Part shown: one piece after another, positions 1-5,185 of the stretch
Layout of the letters: each line of letters begins with the position of its first letter
Numbering within the stretch: the first letter of the stretch is position 1
From: JBKHJZ01 sp046537875
GTDB lineage: Bacteria; Actinomycetota; Acidimicrobiia; Acidimicrobiales; VFJN01
NCBI GenBank assembly: GCA_046537875.1
Contig: JBKHJZ010000187.1
Coordinates: 1-6,225, forward strand
Reading direction: 5' to 3'
DNA: 6,225 nt
The notes under the pieces: generated by a model
Told to the model about the DNA's origin: nothing
The model's database searches: none
Seen by the model: the letters and a program-made list of their open reading frames with translations, nothing else
Made by a program: the position numbers and the translations under genes

Positions 1-2
1 CC

Positions 3-1187
3 CTAGGGTTCGAGCACGATCTTGATCGCGCCCTCGCGCTTGGCCTGGAAGTCGGCGTAGGCCTCCGGCGCGGCGGACAGCGGCAGGCGGTGGGTGAAGA
101 AGTCGTCGAGCCCGAACACGTCGTCGTCCCGCTGGAGGAGCGGCAGGATCTCCGGGACCCAGCGCCGGACGTGGGCCTGCCCCATCCGGATCTGCACGCC
201 CTTGTCGAACAGCTGGAGCATCGGGAGCGGGTCGGCGGCGCCGCCGTAGACCCCGGAGATCGACAGCGTGCCGCCCCGGCGCACGGCGTCGATCGCCGTG
301 CGGAGCGCCGACAGTCGGTCGACGCCGGCCTTCATCGCCACCGGCTCGGCCAGCCGGCGGGGCAGCGCCGCGGCCAGCCGCTGCATGGCTGCGGCGGCCG
401 GGGCTCCGTGGGCCTCCATGCCGACCGCGTCGATCACCGCGTCCGGCCCGCGGCCGTCGGTGAGGTCGCGCAGGGTCGAGGCGACGTCACCGGCGGCCGC
501 GGCGTCGACGGTCTCGGCACCGTGCCTGGCGGCCATCGTGATCCGCTCGGGCACCCGGTCGACCCCGTAGACGGTCTCCACGCCCTGATGCCGCGCGATC
601 CGGACGCACATCTGACCGATCGGGCCCAGGCCGATGACGCCCAGCGAGCCTCCGTCGGGCACGTCCGCGTACGCGACGGCCTGCCAGGCCGTCGGCAGCA
701 CGTCGGACAGCAGGAGGAACCGCTCGTCGGGCGGGCCGTCCGGCACCTTGACCGGCCCGAAGTGGGCCTGGGGCACCCGCAGCAGCTCCGCCTGGCCGCC
801 GGGGACGTGGCCGTAGAGCTTGGTGTAGCCGAACAGCGCGGCGCCCGTGCCGAACTCGCGCACCTGGGTCGTCTCGCACTGGGCGAACAGGGTGCGGTCG
901 CACATGAAGCACGACCCGCACGAGATGTTGAACGGCACGACCACGCGGTCGCCGGGCGCGATGTGCTCCACGCCGGCGCCCGCGGCCACCACCCGTCCCA
1001 TCGGCTCGTGGCCGAGGATGTCGCCAGGTTCCATGATCGGGGCCAGCGGGCGGTACAGGTGCAGGTCGGACCCGCAGATGGCGGTCGACGTGATCTCCAC
1101 GATCGCATCGGTCGGCTCCTCGATGCGGGGGTCGGGCACCTCCTCCACCCGGACGTCCTCCACCCCGTGCCACGTGACTGCTCGCAC
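3..1187 (-). CDS. Zinc-dependent alcohol dehydrogenase, formaldehyde-dehydrogenase-like
   Basis: Medium-chain dehydrogenase of 394 aa, the usual length for the glutathione-independent formaldehyde dehydrogenase-like branch. These cytoplasmic enzymes oxidise small alcohols or aldehydes with NAD. The catalytic zinc ligands are visible as Cys38 (ICGSD), His60-Glu61 (GHE) and probably Asp162 in SDVLPTAW. The structural zinc site is four cysteines at 90, 93, 96 and 104. The Rossmann motif GLGPIG lies at 186-191, and Asp210 after the second strand suggests NAD rather than NADP. The gene starts with GTG at 1187, preceded by a GGAGG site at 6-base spacing. The stop (TAG) lies at the window edge, so the protein is complete. 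It is last in the minus-strand series, 114 bases beyond the epimerase-like gene, with its own candidate promoter in that gap. The family is certain; the true substrate (formaldehyde, other aldehyde or alcohol) cannot be read from sequence. Confidence 0.95.
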   Translation of the reverse strand: MRAVTWHGVEDVRVEEVPDPRIEEPTDAIVEITSTAICGSDLHLYRPLAPIMEPGDILGHEPMGRVVAAGAGVEHIAPGDRVVVPFNISCGSCFMCDRTLFAQCETTQVREFGTGAALFGYTKLYGHVPGGQAELLRVPQAHFGPVKVPDGPPDERFLLLSDVLPTAWQAVAYADVPDGGSLGVIGLGPIGQMCVRIARHQGVETVYGVDRVPERITMAARHGAETVDAAAAGDVASTLRDLTDGRGPDAVIDAVGMEAHGAPAAAAMQRLAAALPRRLAEPVAMKAGVDRLSALRTAIDAVRRGGTLSISGVYGGAADPLPMLQLFDKGVQIRMGQAHVRRWVPEILPLLQRDDDVFGLDDFFTHRLPLSAAPEAYADFQAKREGAIKIVLEP

Positions 1188-1193
1188 CGACCG

Positions 1194-1200
1194 ACCTCCA
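1194..1200 (-). promoter_or_regulatory. Ribosome binding site of the zinc ADH gene
   Basis: On the minus strand this reads TGGAGGT and lies 6 bases before the GTG at 1187-1185. It supports that GTG as the start. Confidence 0.7.
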
Positions 1201-1251
1201 CCTCGGTGTGAACGCCGCGGGGGTCGCCGACCGCCTCGCGGCTCCCGTCGC

Positions 1252-1277
1252 CTTCCCGTCCGGCGCTCGGGCTAACC
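1252..1277 (-). promoter_or_regulatory. Candidate stress-sigma promoter for the zinc ADH gene
   Basis: On the minus strand GGTTAG (1277-1272) is followed after 14 bases by GGGAAG (1257-1252). This resembles the GTTT-N14-17-GGGTA pattern used by the SigB/SigF family in Gram-positive bacteria. The -10 half departs from consensus (GGGAAG, not GGGTA). A start about 6-8 bases downstream would leave a leader of roughly 57 bases before the GTG. The same arrangement precedes the operon at 4196, which raises its value over a single chance match. Confidence 0.35.
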
Positions 1278-1285
1278 GGGCGGGA

Positions 1286-1297
1286 CCCGCACGCGGG
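1286..1297 (-). terminator. Short hairpin just after the epimerase-like gene
   Basis: CCCGC and GCGGG face each other (at most 4-5 bp, with a loop of 2-4 bases) only 4 bases beyond the TGA at 1304-1302, and just ahead of the candidate ADH promoter. It could end transcription of the upstream genes. There is no T tract and such palindromes are common at this GC content, so the call is weak. Confidence 0.2.
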
Positions 1298-1301
1298 CGG
1301 A

Positions 1302-2378
1302 TCAGAGGCCCGACGCGCCCACCCCGGTCGTCACCTCGTGCACGCGCCCGCGGAACGAATCCGGCGCCAGCGGTGCCGTCCCGCCGCCCGCGCCCTCGGC
1401 CATCCCGCCGAACGCCTCGCGGAGCGCCACGTCGGCCGGGACGCGCGGCGCCCAGTCGAGCTCGGTGCGCGCCCGACCGGTGTCGAGCAGCGGCAGGCCG
1501 AGGACGAGATCGAGCAGCGGGGGTTCGACGGGCACCAGGCGCGCGTGCCAGGCCGCGGCCACCCCCGACCTCATGAGCCACCGGGGCACCTCGACGAGCC
1601 GAGCGCCCACGATGTCGGCGACGGCGCTCCCGTCGAGCACGGGCTCGGCGGCCAGGTTGAACGCTCCGCGCACGTCGGCGAGGCACGCGGCGGCGATGGC
1701 CCGGCCGACATCGCTGGCGTGCAGCGCCTGGAAGCGCAGGCCCGCGGGCAGTGGCAGCGCCGGCAGGCGGCCGGCCCGCAGGATCGACCGCGGCAGGAAC
1801 GGACCGATGAACAGGCGCCTCTGCTGGGTTCCCGACGCCCGCTGGAAGACGAACGCGGGGCGCACCCGCACGATCCGCATCTCCGGGTGACGTCCCTCCA
1901 CGCCGTCGAGGGCCCGCTCGGCGTACGCCTTCTCCCGGCCGTACCCGGCGGTCGGGACGCTGTGCGTGGGCCAGGACTCGTCGACCGTGCGACCGGGCCC
2001 GGGCGAGTACGCCCCGACCGACGATGCGTGCACCAGCGCCCCGGCGCCGGCCCGGGCCGCGGCGGCGAACACGCGGCTGCTCCCGACGGCGTTCGCCTGC
2101 CAGGTGATCGCGGGGCGGCGGGTCGGCTGGAACAGCCAGGCGAGATGCACCACCGCGTCCGACCCCGCGACGACCGGCGTCAGGTCATCGCTGCCCACGT
2201 CGACGCGCACGAACCGGGCACGGCCGGGCAGCTCCCACGTGGTCGGAGGCCGGCGGGCGGCCACGACCACCTCGGCCACGGCCGGCTCCCGGCACAGGGC
2301 TGTGACGACCGCCGTTCCCAGGTTGCCGGTCCCGCCGGTGACGGTCACGCGCACGCGTGTGCCATCCCGTGACCTCAC
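1302..2378 (-). CDS. NAD(P)-dependent epimerase/dehydratase-like (extended SDR) protein
   Basis: Extended short-chain dehydrogenase of up to 358 aa. TGGTGNLG at residues 14-21 is the nucleotide-binding loop, followed by the VDV of strand three (Asp60), HLAW at 78-81, catalytic serines at 119-120 and the YxxxK pair Tyr146/Lys150. The family acts on nucleotide sugars, steroid-like or other hydroxy/keto substrates, and nothing here fixes which. The first GTG (2378) gives eight residues before the beta strand. An in-frame GTG at 2354 would start right at VRVTVTGG, as is common in the family. Neither has a convincing ribosome site, so the N-terminus is uncertain by 8 residues. The gene begins 17 bases after the DUF3618 stop and is probably cotranscribed with the membrane trio, perhaps linking an oxidoreductase step to the envelope response. 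The C-terminal 35 residues or so are Gly/Ala-rich and look nonconserved. Confidence 0.9.
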   Translation of the reverse strand: MRSRDGTRVRVTVTGGTGNLGTAVVTALCREPAVAEVVVAARRPPTTWELPGRARFVRVDVGSDDLTPVVAGSDAVVHLAWLFQPTRRPAITWQANAVGSSRVFAAAARAGAGALVHASSVGAYSPGPGRTVDESWPTHSVPTAGYGREKAYAERALDGVEGRHPEMRIVRVRPAFVFQRASGTQQRRLFIGPFLPRSILRAGRLPALPLPAGLRFQALHASDVGRAIAAACLADVRGAFNLAAEPVLDGSAVADIVGARLVEVPRWLMRSGVAAAWHARLVPVEPPLLDLVLGLPLLDTGRARTELDWAPRVPADVALREAFGGMAEGAGGGTAPLAPDSFRGRVHEVTTGVGASGL

Positions 2379-2395
2379 CCGAGCGCAGCGGTCAC

Positions 2396-3025
2396 CTACC
2401 GGCCGCCGCCACCGCCGCCCCGGGCCTCCTCCTGCACCTGTTGGGCGGACGACTGGGCCCGGCCCTTGACCGCCTCCGTGGCCTCCGTCGAGGTCTGCTT
2501 GACCTCCTCGGCGCGCTCCTTGGCGGAGGAGCTGACCTGCTCGGCCACCTCCTGGCCGGCCTGGCGCATCTCCTCCTGGAGCGGTTCCGTCCGCTCCTTC
2601 AGGGTCTTCGCGGCCCGCTGCTCCGGTTCGGTGGCGGGCAGGAGCGACGAGGCCAGCAACCCACCGCCGAACGCGATGAGGCCGGCGGCGATCGGGTTGC
2701 CCTGCGCCTTGCGCTTGGCGATGTCCGGTGCCTGCCGCGCCTGGCCGGCGATCTGCTCGCCGGTCCCCTCCACGGCGCCGCGCGCGCTCCCGGCCATCTC
2801 GCGGGCACCCGCGAGGCCACCGCCGCCGGCCTCGGGACCGAACCCGCCGTCGGGCTCGCCCATCACCGCCGTGCGCATCGAGTGCAGGCGCTCGGCGGCG
2901 CGCTGGCGTCGCCGGTTGACCACCCGCCGCGGGCTGGCACGATCGGCGAGCTCGTCGATCGTGCCCGCCATCTCGCGGCGGGTCATGTCGATGTCGTGCC
3001 TCACGTCGCTCGAGTTCTTGCCCAT
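2396..3025 (-). CDS. DUF3618 domain protein, membrane-associated
   Basis: Protein of 209 aa. The N-terminus carries the DUF3618 pattern (DIDMTRREMAGTIDELADR, about residues 11-29, then SP at 31-32), known mainly from actinobacteria and alphaproteobacteria and of unknown function. A Gly/Ala-rich linker (56-108) leads to one short hydrophobic segment (about 111-129). The tail 133-203 is a strongly charged amphipathic helix rich in Glu, Gln, Lys and Ala, coiled-coil or LEA-like, ending in GGGGGGR. The longer open frame upstream is ignored because the ATG at 3025 has an excellent AGGAGG site 7 bases before it and the homologous region begins there. It overlaps the end of the Holin-X gene by 25 bases, so the two are probably translated from one message. 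It likely sits at the inner face of the membrane with its partners; no enzymatic role is visible. Confidence 0.88.
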   Translation of the reverse strand: MGKNSSDVRHDIDMTRREMAGTIDELADRASPRRVVNRRRQRAAERLHSMRTAVMGEPDGGFGPEAGGGGLAGAREMAGSARGAVEGTGEQIAGQARQAPDIAKRKAQGNPIAAGLIAFGGGLLASSLLPATEPEQRAAKTLKERTEPLQEEMRQAGQEVAEQVSSSAKERAEEVKQTSTEATEAVKGRAQSSAQQVQEEARGGGGGGR

Positions 3026-3525
3026 CGGGCGTCCTCCTTGAGGGTCTCCATGGTCTGCTCGGGCATCGGGCTGACCTGGCGCAACTTGTTCCGCCCGATC
3101 AGGGCGAGCACGGCGGCCACGAGGCCGACCACCGCACCCATCACGAGGAAGGCCCAACCGGGCTCGATCACCTCGGCCAGGCCCCAGGCCGCGGCGAACG
3201 CCAGGAGGATCAGCGCGACGTACCCCACCGCCGCCCCGCCGGCGAGCAGGCCGCCGGCCTTCCCGGCCTTCGTGGCCTCCTCCTTCATCTCGACCCGGGC
3301 GAGCTCGAGCTCGGCCCGGACGAGATCGCTCGTCTCCCGGGTCAACCGCCCGACGAGCTCGCCGATCGACGCCTCCTCGACACCACCGCGCTGGTCCCCC
3401 ACCTCGTGCTCCCAGGTGTCGGCGTGCTGCTGCATCGCGTACGTGTCCCGGCCAGGGAACGCCCCGGTGCCCTCGTGGGGCAGGTCGTCCCGGTCGGTTC
3501 CCGGCTCGGGCACCGGGGCGCTCAC
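3001..3525 (-). CDS. Actinobacterial Holin-X family (phage_holin_3_6) membrane protein
   Basis: Protein of 174 aa with a polar N-terminus, a charged amphipathic helix (about 50-90, IGELVGRLTRETSDLVRAELELARVEM) and two transmembrane segments at about 92-117 and 124-143. A short cytoplasmic end contains PEQTMETLKEDARWAR, the typical closing motif of this family. Despite the holin name, such proteins are widespread chromosomal envelope proteins in actinobacteria, and nothing phage-like surrounds this one. The GTG start at 3525 overlaps the preceding gene's TGA as GTGA, and GGGAG lies 6 bases upstream. Met31 is an alternative start but has no ribosome site. The overlap on both sides (4 bases upstream, 25 downstream) suggests translational coupling and a fixed stoichiometry with its neighbours. 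Its role is unknown; pore formation is possible but not shown. Confidence 0.9.
   Translation of the reverse strand: MSAPVPEPGTDRDDLPHEGTGAFPGRDTYAMQQHADTWEHEVGDQRGGVEEASIGELVGRLTRETSDLVRAELELARVEMKEEATKAGKAGGLLAGGAAVGYVALILLAFAAAWGLAEVIEPGWAFLVMGAVVGLVAAVLALIGRNKLRQVSPMPEQTMETLKEDARWARTRAT
3033..3038 (-). promoter_or_regulatory. Strong ribosome binding site of the DUF3618 gene
   Basis: AGGAGG on the minus strand, 7 bases before the ATG at 3025, inside the last codons of the Holin-X gene. It decides the start against the much longer open frame that runs on upstream. Confidence 0.85.
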
Positions 3526-4196
3526 CGCTGGCTCCCGGGCGCCGGCGGGACCGGAGGGGTGCCCTCGGCACCGATCGTGGAGCCGGGCTCACGGGACGCG
3601 GCGTGCGCCACCTGCGGACCGGTGTCCTGCGGCGCCGCTGAGATCGTCGTCCCCGGCCCGGTGGGCGTCGTCGCCCCGGCCCCGGCCGGGGCCGTCGCGG
3701 GCTGGGGCCCGGACTCCTGGCCGTCCGCCTGCCGGGCGCCGCGCGCCAGCCGCCCGGCGAGGAAGCCGGCCGCGGCGGCCGACACGAGGAACATGCCGGG
3801 ACGGCGCCGAGCGAACCGCTGCACGTCGTCGATCACGCCCTCGAGTCCCTGGGTCTCGAGCCGCTCGGAGACGCCGTGCAGCCGCCGCCCCAGGTCGTCG
3901 ACGTACTCGGTCAGCTCGCCCGCCCGATCGGCCTCGCCGTGCGCGAGGGCCTGGAGCTTGCCACCCATGCCGTCGAGCGTCTCCGCCAACCTGTGCGCCT
4001 GGCCCCGTGCCTGGTCCTCGACCGCGTGTCGGGCCTCACCCGCGAGGTTCCGCGCCTGGTGGGATGCCTCGGAGGCCACCTTGGAGGCCTGCTGCCGGGC
4101 GTCGGTCGCCACGCCGCGGGCCTCGTCTTGTGCCCTGCCCGCCGTGCTCGCGGCGCGCTCCCTCGTCTCGGATCGTCCTTCCGTGTTCTCGGCCAC
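3522..4196 (-). CDS. Amphipathic-helix membrane-anchored protein of unknown function, operon head
   Basis: Protein of 224 aa, first gene of the minus-strand operon. Residues 8-115 form a long Ala/Glu/Arg/Gln-rich amphipathic helix with no prolines, likely a coiled coil or membrane-surface helix. DVQRFARRRPGMFLVSAAAAGFLAGRLARGAR (given here only by its start RFARRRPG at 127-134 and end GRLARG at 148-153) brackets one short transmembrane segment at about 135-148. The tail 158-224 is Pro/Thr/Gly/Ala-rich and probably disordered. The RFARRRPG-TM-GRLARG element is a recurring signature of uncharacterised actinobacterial proteins found beside Holin-X and DUF3618 genes. The start chosen is GTG at 4196 because AGGAGG lies 7 bases before it; the 27 codons further upstream are low-quality and contain the ribosome site. 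No enzyme motif is seen. A structural or scaffolding role at the membrane is an inference. Confidence 0.85.
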   Translation of the reverse strand: MAENTEGRSETRERAASTAGRAQDEARGVATDARQQASKVASEASHQARNLAGEARHAVEDQARGQAHRLAETLDGMGGKLQALAHGEADRAGELTEYVDDLGRRLHGVSERLETQGLEGVIDDVQRFARRRPGMFLVSAAAAGFLAGRLARGARQADGQESGPQPATAPAGAGATTPTGPGTTISAAPQDTGPQVAHAASREPGSTIGAEGTPPVPPAPGSQR

Positions 4197-4203
4197 TGGG
4201 ACA

Positions 4204-4209
4204 CCTCCT
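4204..4209 (-). promoter_or_regulatory. Strong ribosome binding site of the operon head gene
   Basis: AGGAGG on the minus strand, 7 bases before the GTG at 4196. It excludes the longer open frame that would start at 4277. Confidence 0.85.
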
Positions 4210-4242
4210 GGTGAATCACCCCGACGGCTGGACCCGCCGCAG

Positions 4243-4267
4243 CTTCCCGCCCGGTGGGGGACAAACC
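4243..4267 (-). promoter_or_regulatory. Candidate stress-sigma promoter for the membrane-trio operon
   Basis: On the minus strand GGTTTG (4267-4262) is followed after 13 bases by GGGAAG (4248-4243); counted from GTTT the spacer is 14. This fits the -35 half of SigB/SigF-type promoters well and the -10 half partly. The resulting leader would be about 40 bases. The element lies in the divergent gap between the operon and the S4-domain gene. Confidence 0.4.
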
Positions 4268-4300
4268 ACCTGGGCAACCCGGCAGGGCCGCCGGCTCTGG

Positions 4301-4306
4301 CACGAT
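4301..4306 (+). promoter_or_regulatory. Candidate -10 of a leaderless transcript for the S4 gene
   Basis: CACGAT lies 6 bases before the GTG at 4313, the spacing expected when transcription begins at the start codon. It departs from TANNNT at the first base. No Shine-Dalgarno sequence and no recognisable -35 are present. Confidence 0.3.
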
Positions 4307-4312
4307 GGCCGG

Positions 4313-4675
4313 GTGGACGCGACGCGGGTCGACCGCTGGCTCTGGGCAGTGCGCCTGTACCGGACGCGTTCCGCAGCCACGGGGGCGTGCCGCGGCGGCC
4401 ACGTCCGGATCAACGGGACGCCCGCCAAGCCGGCGAGCGTCGTGCGGGCCGGCGATCGCGTCGAGGTGACGCTGCACGGCCGCGAGCGGCTCCTGGAGGT
4501 CATCCGTCCGATCGGCACGCGCGTCGGCGCCGCGGTCGCCGCCGAGTGCCTCGTCGACCACAGTCCCCCGCCCCCGCCGAGGGAGCACCTGCCGCCGGCC
4601 TTCGCCCGCGACCGGGGCACGGGGCGACCCACCAAGCGCGACCGACGCCAGCTCGACCGCTTCCGGGGTCGCTGA
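4313..4675 (+). CDS. S4-domain RNA-binding protein, Hsp15/RqcP-like
   Basis: Small basic protein of 120 aa. Residues 4-55 are an S4 domain: RVDRWLWAVRLYRTRSAAT at the start, GGHVRINGTPAKPA at 28-41, then the VRAGDRVEV strand at 44-52. The C-terminus GRPTKRDRRQLDRF (104-117) is the basic tail shared with the Hsp15 (HslR) family. Hsp15 binds free 50S subunits that still carry a nascent chain, and the related RqcP works with RqcH in C-terminal tailing on stalled ribosomes; this protein may do either. Length is close to the family norm of about 80-135 aa. The only sensible in-frame start is GTG at 4313, since the ATG at 4305 is in another frame and the much longer upstream frame is an antisense shadow of the operon. 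No ribosome site is seen, so translation is probably leaderless. Confidence 0.9.
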   Translation: MDATRVDRWLWAVRLYRTRSAATGACRGGHVRINGTPAKPASVVRAGDRVEVTLHGRERLLEVIRPIGTRVGAAVAAECLVDHSPPPPPREHLPPAFARDRGTGRPTKRDRRQLDRFRGR

Positions 4676-4687
4676 CCCCCGGGGAGG

Positions 4688-4702
4688 GCCCGCCCCGCGG
4701 GC
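4688..4702 (+). terminator. GC-rich hairpin after the S4-domain gene
   Basis: GCCCGC and GCGGGC form a perfect 6-bp stem around a CCC loop, 12 bases after the TGA at 4673-4675. It may terminate the S4 transcript or stabilise its end. There is no T tract, and the next gene appears to have its own start signal. Confidence 0.35.
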
Positions 4703-4782
4703 GGCCAGCGCCGGGGGTGCTTCCACGCGGTCGACGGTGCCCGCCCGTGGCCCCGGGTTCGCGCCGGCGACCCCGGCTGGGG

Positions 4783-4788
4783 CAGGCT
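4783..4788 (+). promoter_or_regulatory. Candidate -10 of a leaderless transcript for the DUF971 gene
   Basis: CAGGCT lies 6 bases before the GTG at 4795, in the same position as the hexamers before the two other plus-strand genes. No Shine-Dalgarno sequence lies at a workable distance. The -35 region is not recognisable. Confidence 0.3.
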
Positions 4789-4794
4789 GCGGGG

Positions 4795-5145
4795 GTGGAC
4801 GAGCGATACGAGCCGAGGACGATCGACGTCGAGCGGTCGGAGAGCGTGACGGTCACGTTCTTCGACGGGACCGTTGCGACCTTCGGCCTCGAGCCCCTGC
4901 GGCGGGCCTGCCCGTGCGCGACGTGCCGGGGCCTGCGCGACCGCGGCGAGGCCGCCTGGCCGCGCCCTGGCAGCCCGACGCCCCTGCGGATCGAGGACGC
5001 CCAGCTCCACGGTGCCTGGGGACTGGCGATCACGTGGAACGACGGTCACGCCACCGGCATCTACCCCTTCGAGCAGCTGCGGCTCTGGCACGAGGGCGGC
5101 GCCGCCTTCGGGCCGGATTCGGGCCTCGGGGGCACCGGGGACTGA
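4795..5145 (+). CDS. DUF971 (gamma-butyrobetaine hydroxylase-like N-terminal) zinc-site protein
   Basis: Single-domain protein of 116 aa. It has the hallmarks of DUF971/GBBH-like_N: VTVTFFDGTVATF at 18-30, the cysteine cluster ACPCATCRG with Cys39, Cys41 and Cys44, LHGAWGLAITWNDGH at 71-85 and the closing GIYPFEQLRLW at 88-98. In human gamma-butyrobetaine hydroxylase the equivalent three cysteines and a histidine bind a structural zinc; here His85 is the matching fourth ligand. The oxygenase domain is absent, as in most bacterial stand-alone members, whose role is unsettled (an iron-sulfur or metal-related function has been proposed for relatives). GTG at 4795 gives the expected length and lies 119 bases after the S4 gene. 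The last 15 residues or so (Gly/Pro/Asp-rich) are nonconserved. Confidence 0.9.
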   Translation: MDERYEPRTIDVERSESVTVTFFDGTVATFGLEPLRRACPCATCRGLRDRGEAAWPRPGSPTPLRIEDAQLHGAWGLAITWNDGHATGIYPFEQLRLWHEGGAAFGPDSGLGGTGD

Positions 5146-5172
5146 TCGCCCCCGTCCGCCGCCGGGGACACC

Positions 5173-5178
5173 TAGTGT
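5173..5178 (+). promoter_or_regulatory. Probable -10 of a leaderless transcript for the SDR gene
   Basis: TAGTGT matches the actinobacterial TANNNT -10 and ends 7 bases before the GTG at 5186, as expected if the transcript begins at the start codon. The purine run GAGAGG touches the GTG and is too close to serve as a ribosome site. No clear -35 is seen in the 40-base gap. Confidence 0.45.
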
Positions 5179-5185
5179 CGAGAGG

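Noticed and set aside
90..1211. Plus-strand open frame of 373 codons opposite the zinc ADH gene
   Set aside because: His/Arg/Gly-rich translation without motifs, exactly antisense to a complete enzyme with all zinc ligands.
1338..2372. Plus-strand open frame of 344 codons opposite the epimerase-like gene
   Set aside because: No motif and composition typical of an antisense shadow; the minus strand has the full SDR motif set.
3001..3525. Holin-X gene as evidence of a prophage
   Set aside because: No endolysin, structural, integrase or regulator genes nearby; the family is chromosomal in actinobacteria despite the holin name.
2357..4675. Very long plus-strand open frame (772 codons) opposite the membrane-trio operon
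   Set aside because: Its translation over the operon is low-complexity Arg/Pro/Ala/Ser with no domain; the minus strand carries recognised families with ribosome sites. Only its last 120 codons (S4 domain) are a real gene. Long antisense frames are expected at this GC content.
3406..5145. Plus-strand open frame of 579 codons
   Set aside because: Only the final 116 codons (DUF971) match a family; the rest is a shadow of minus-strand genes and of the S4 gene in another frame.
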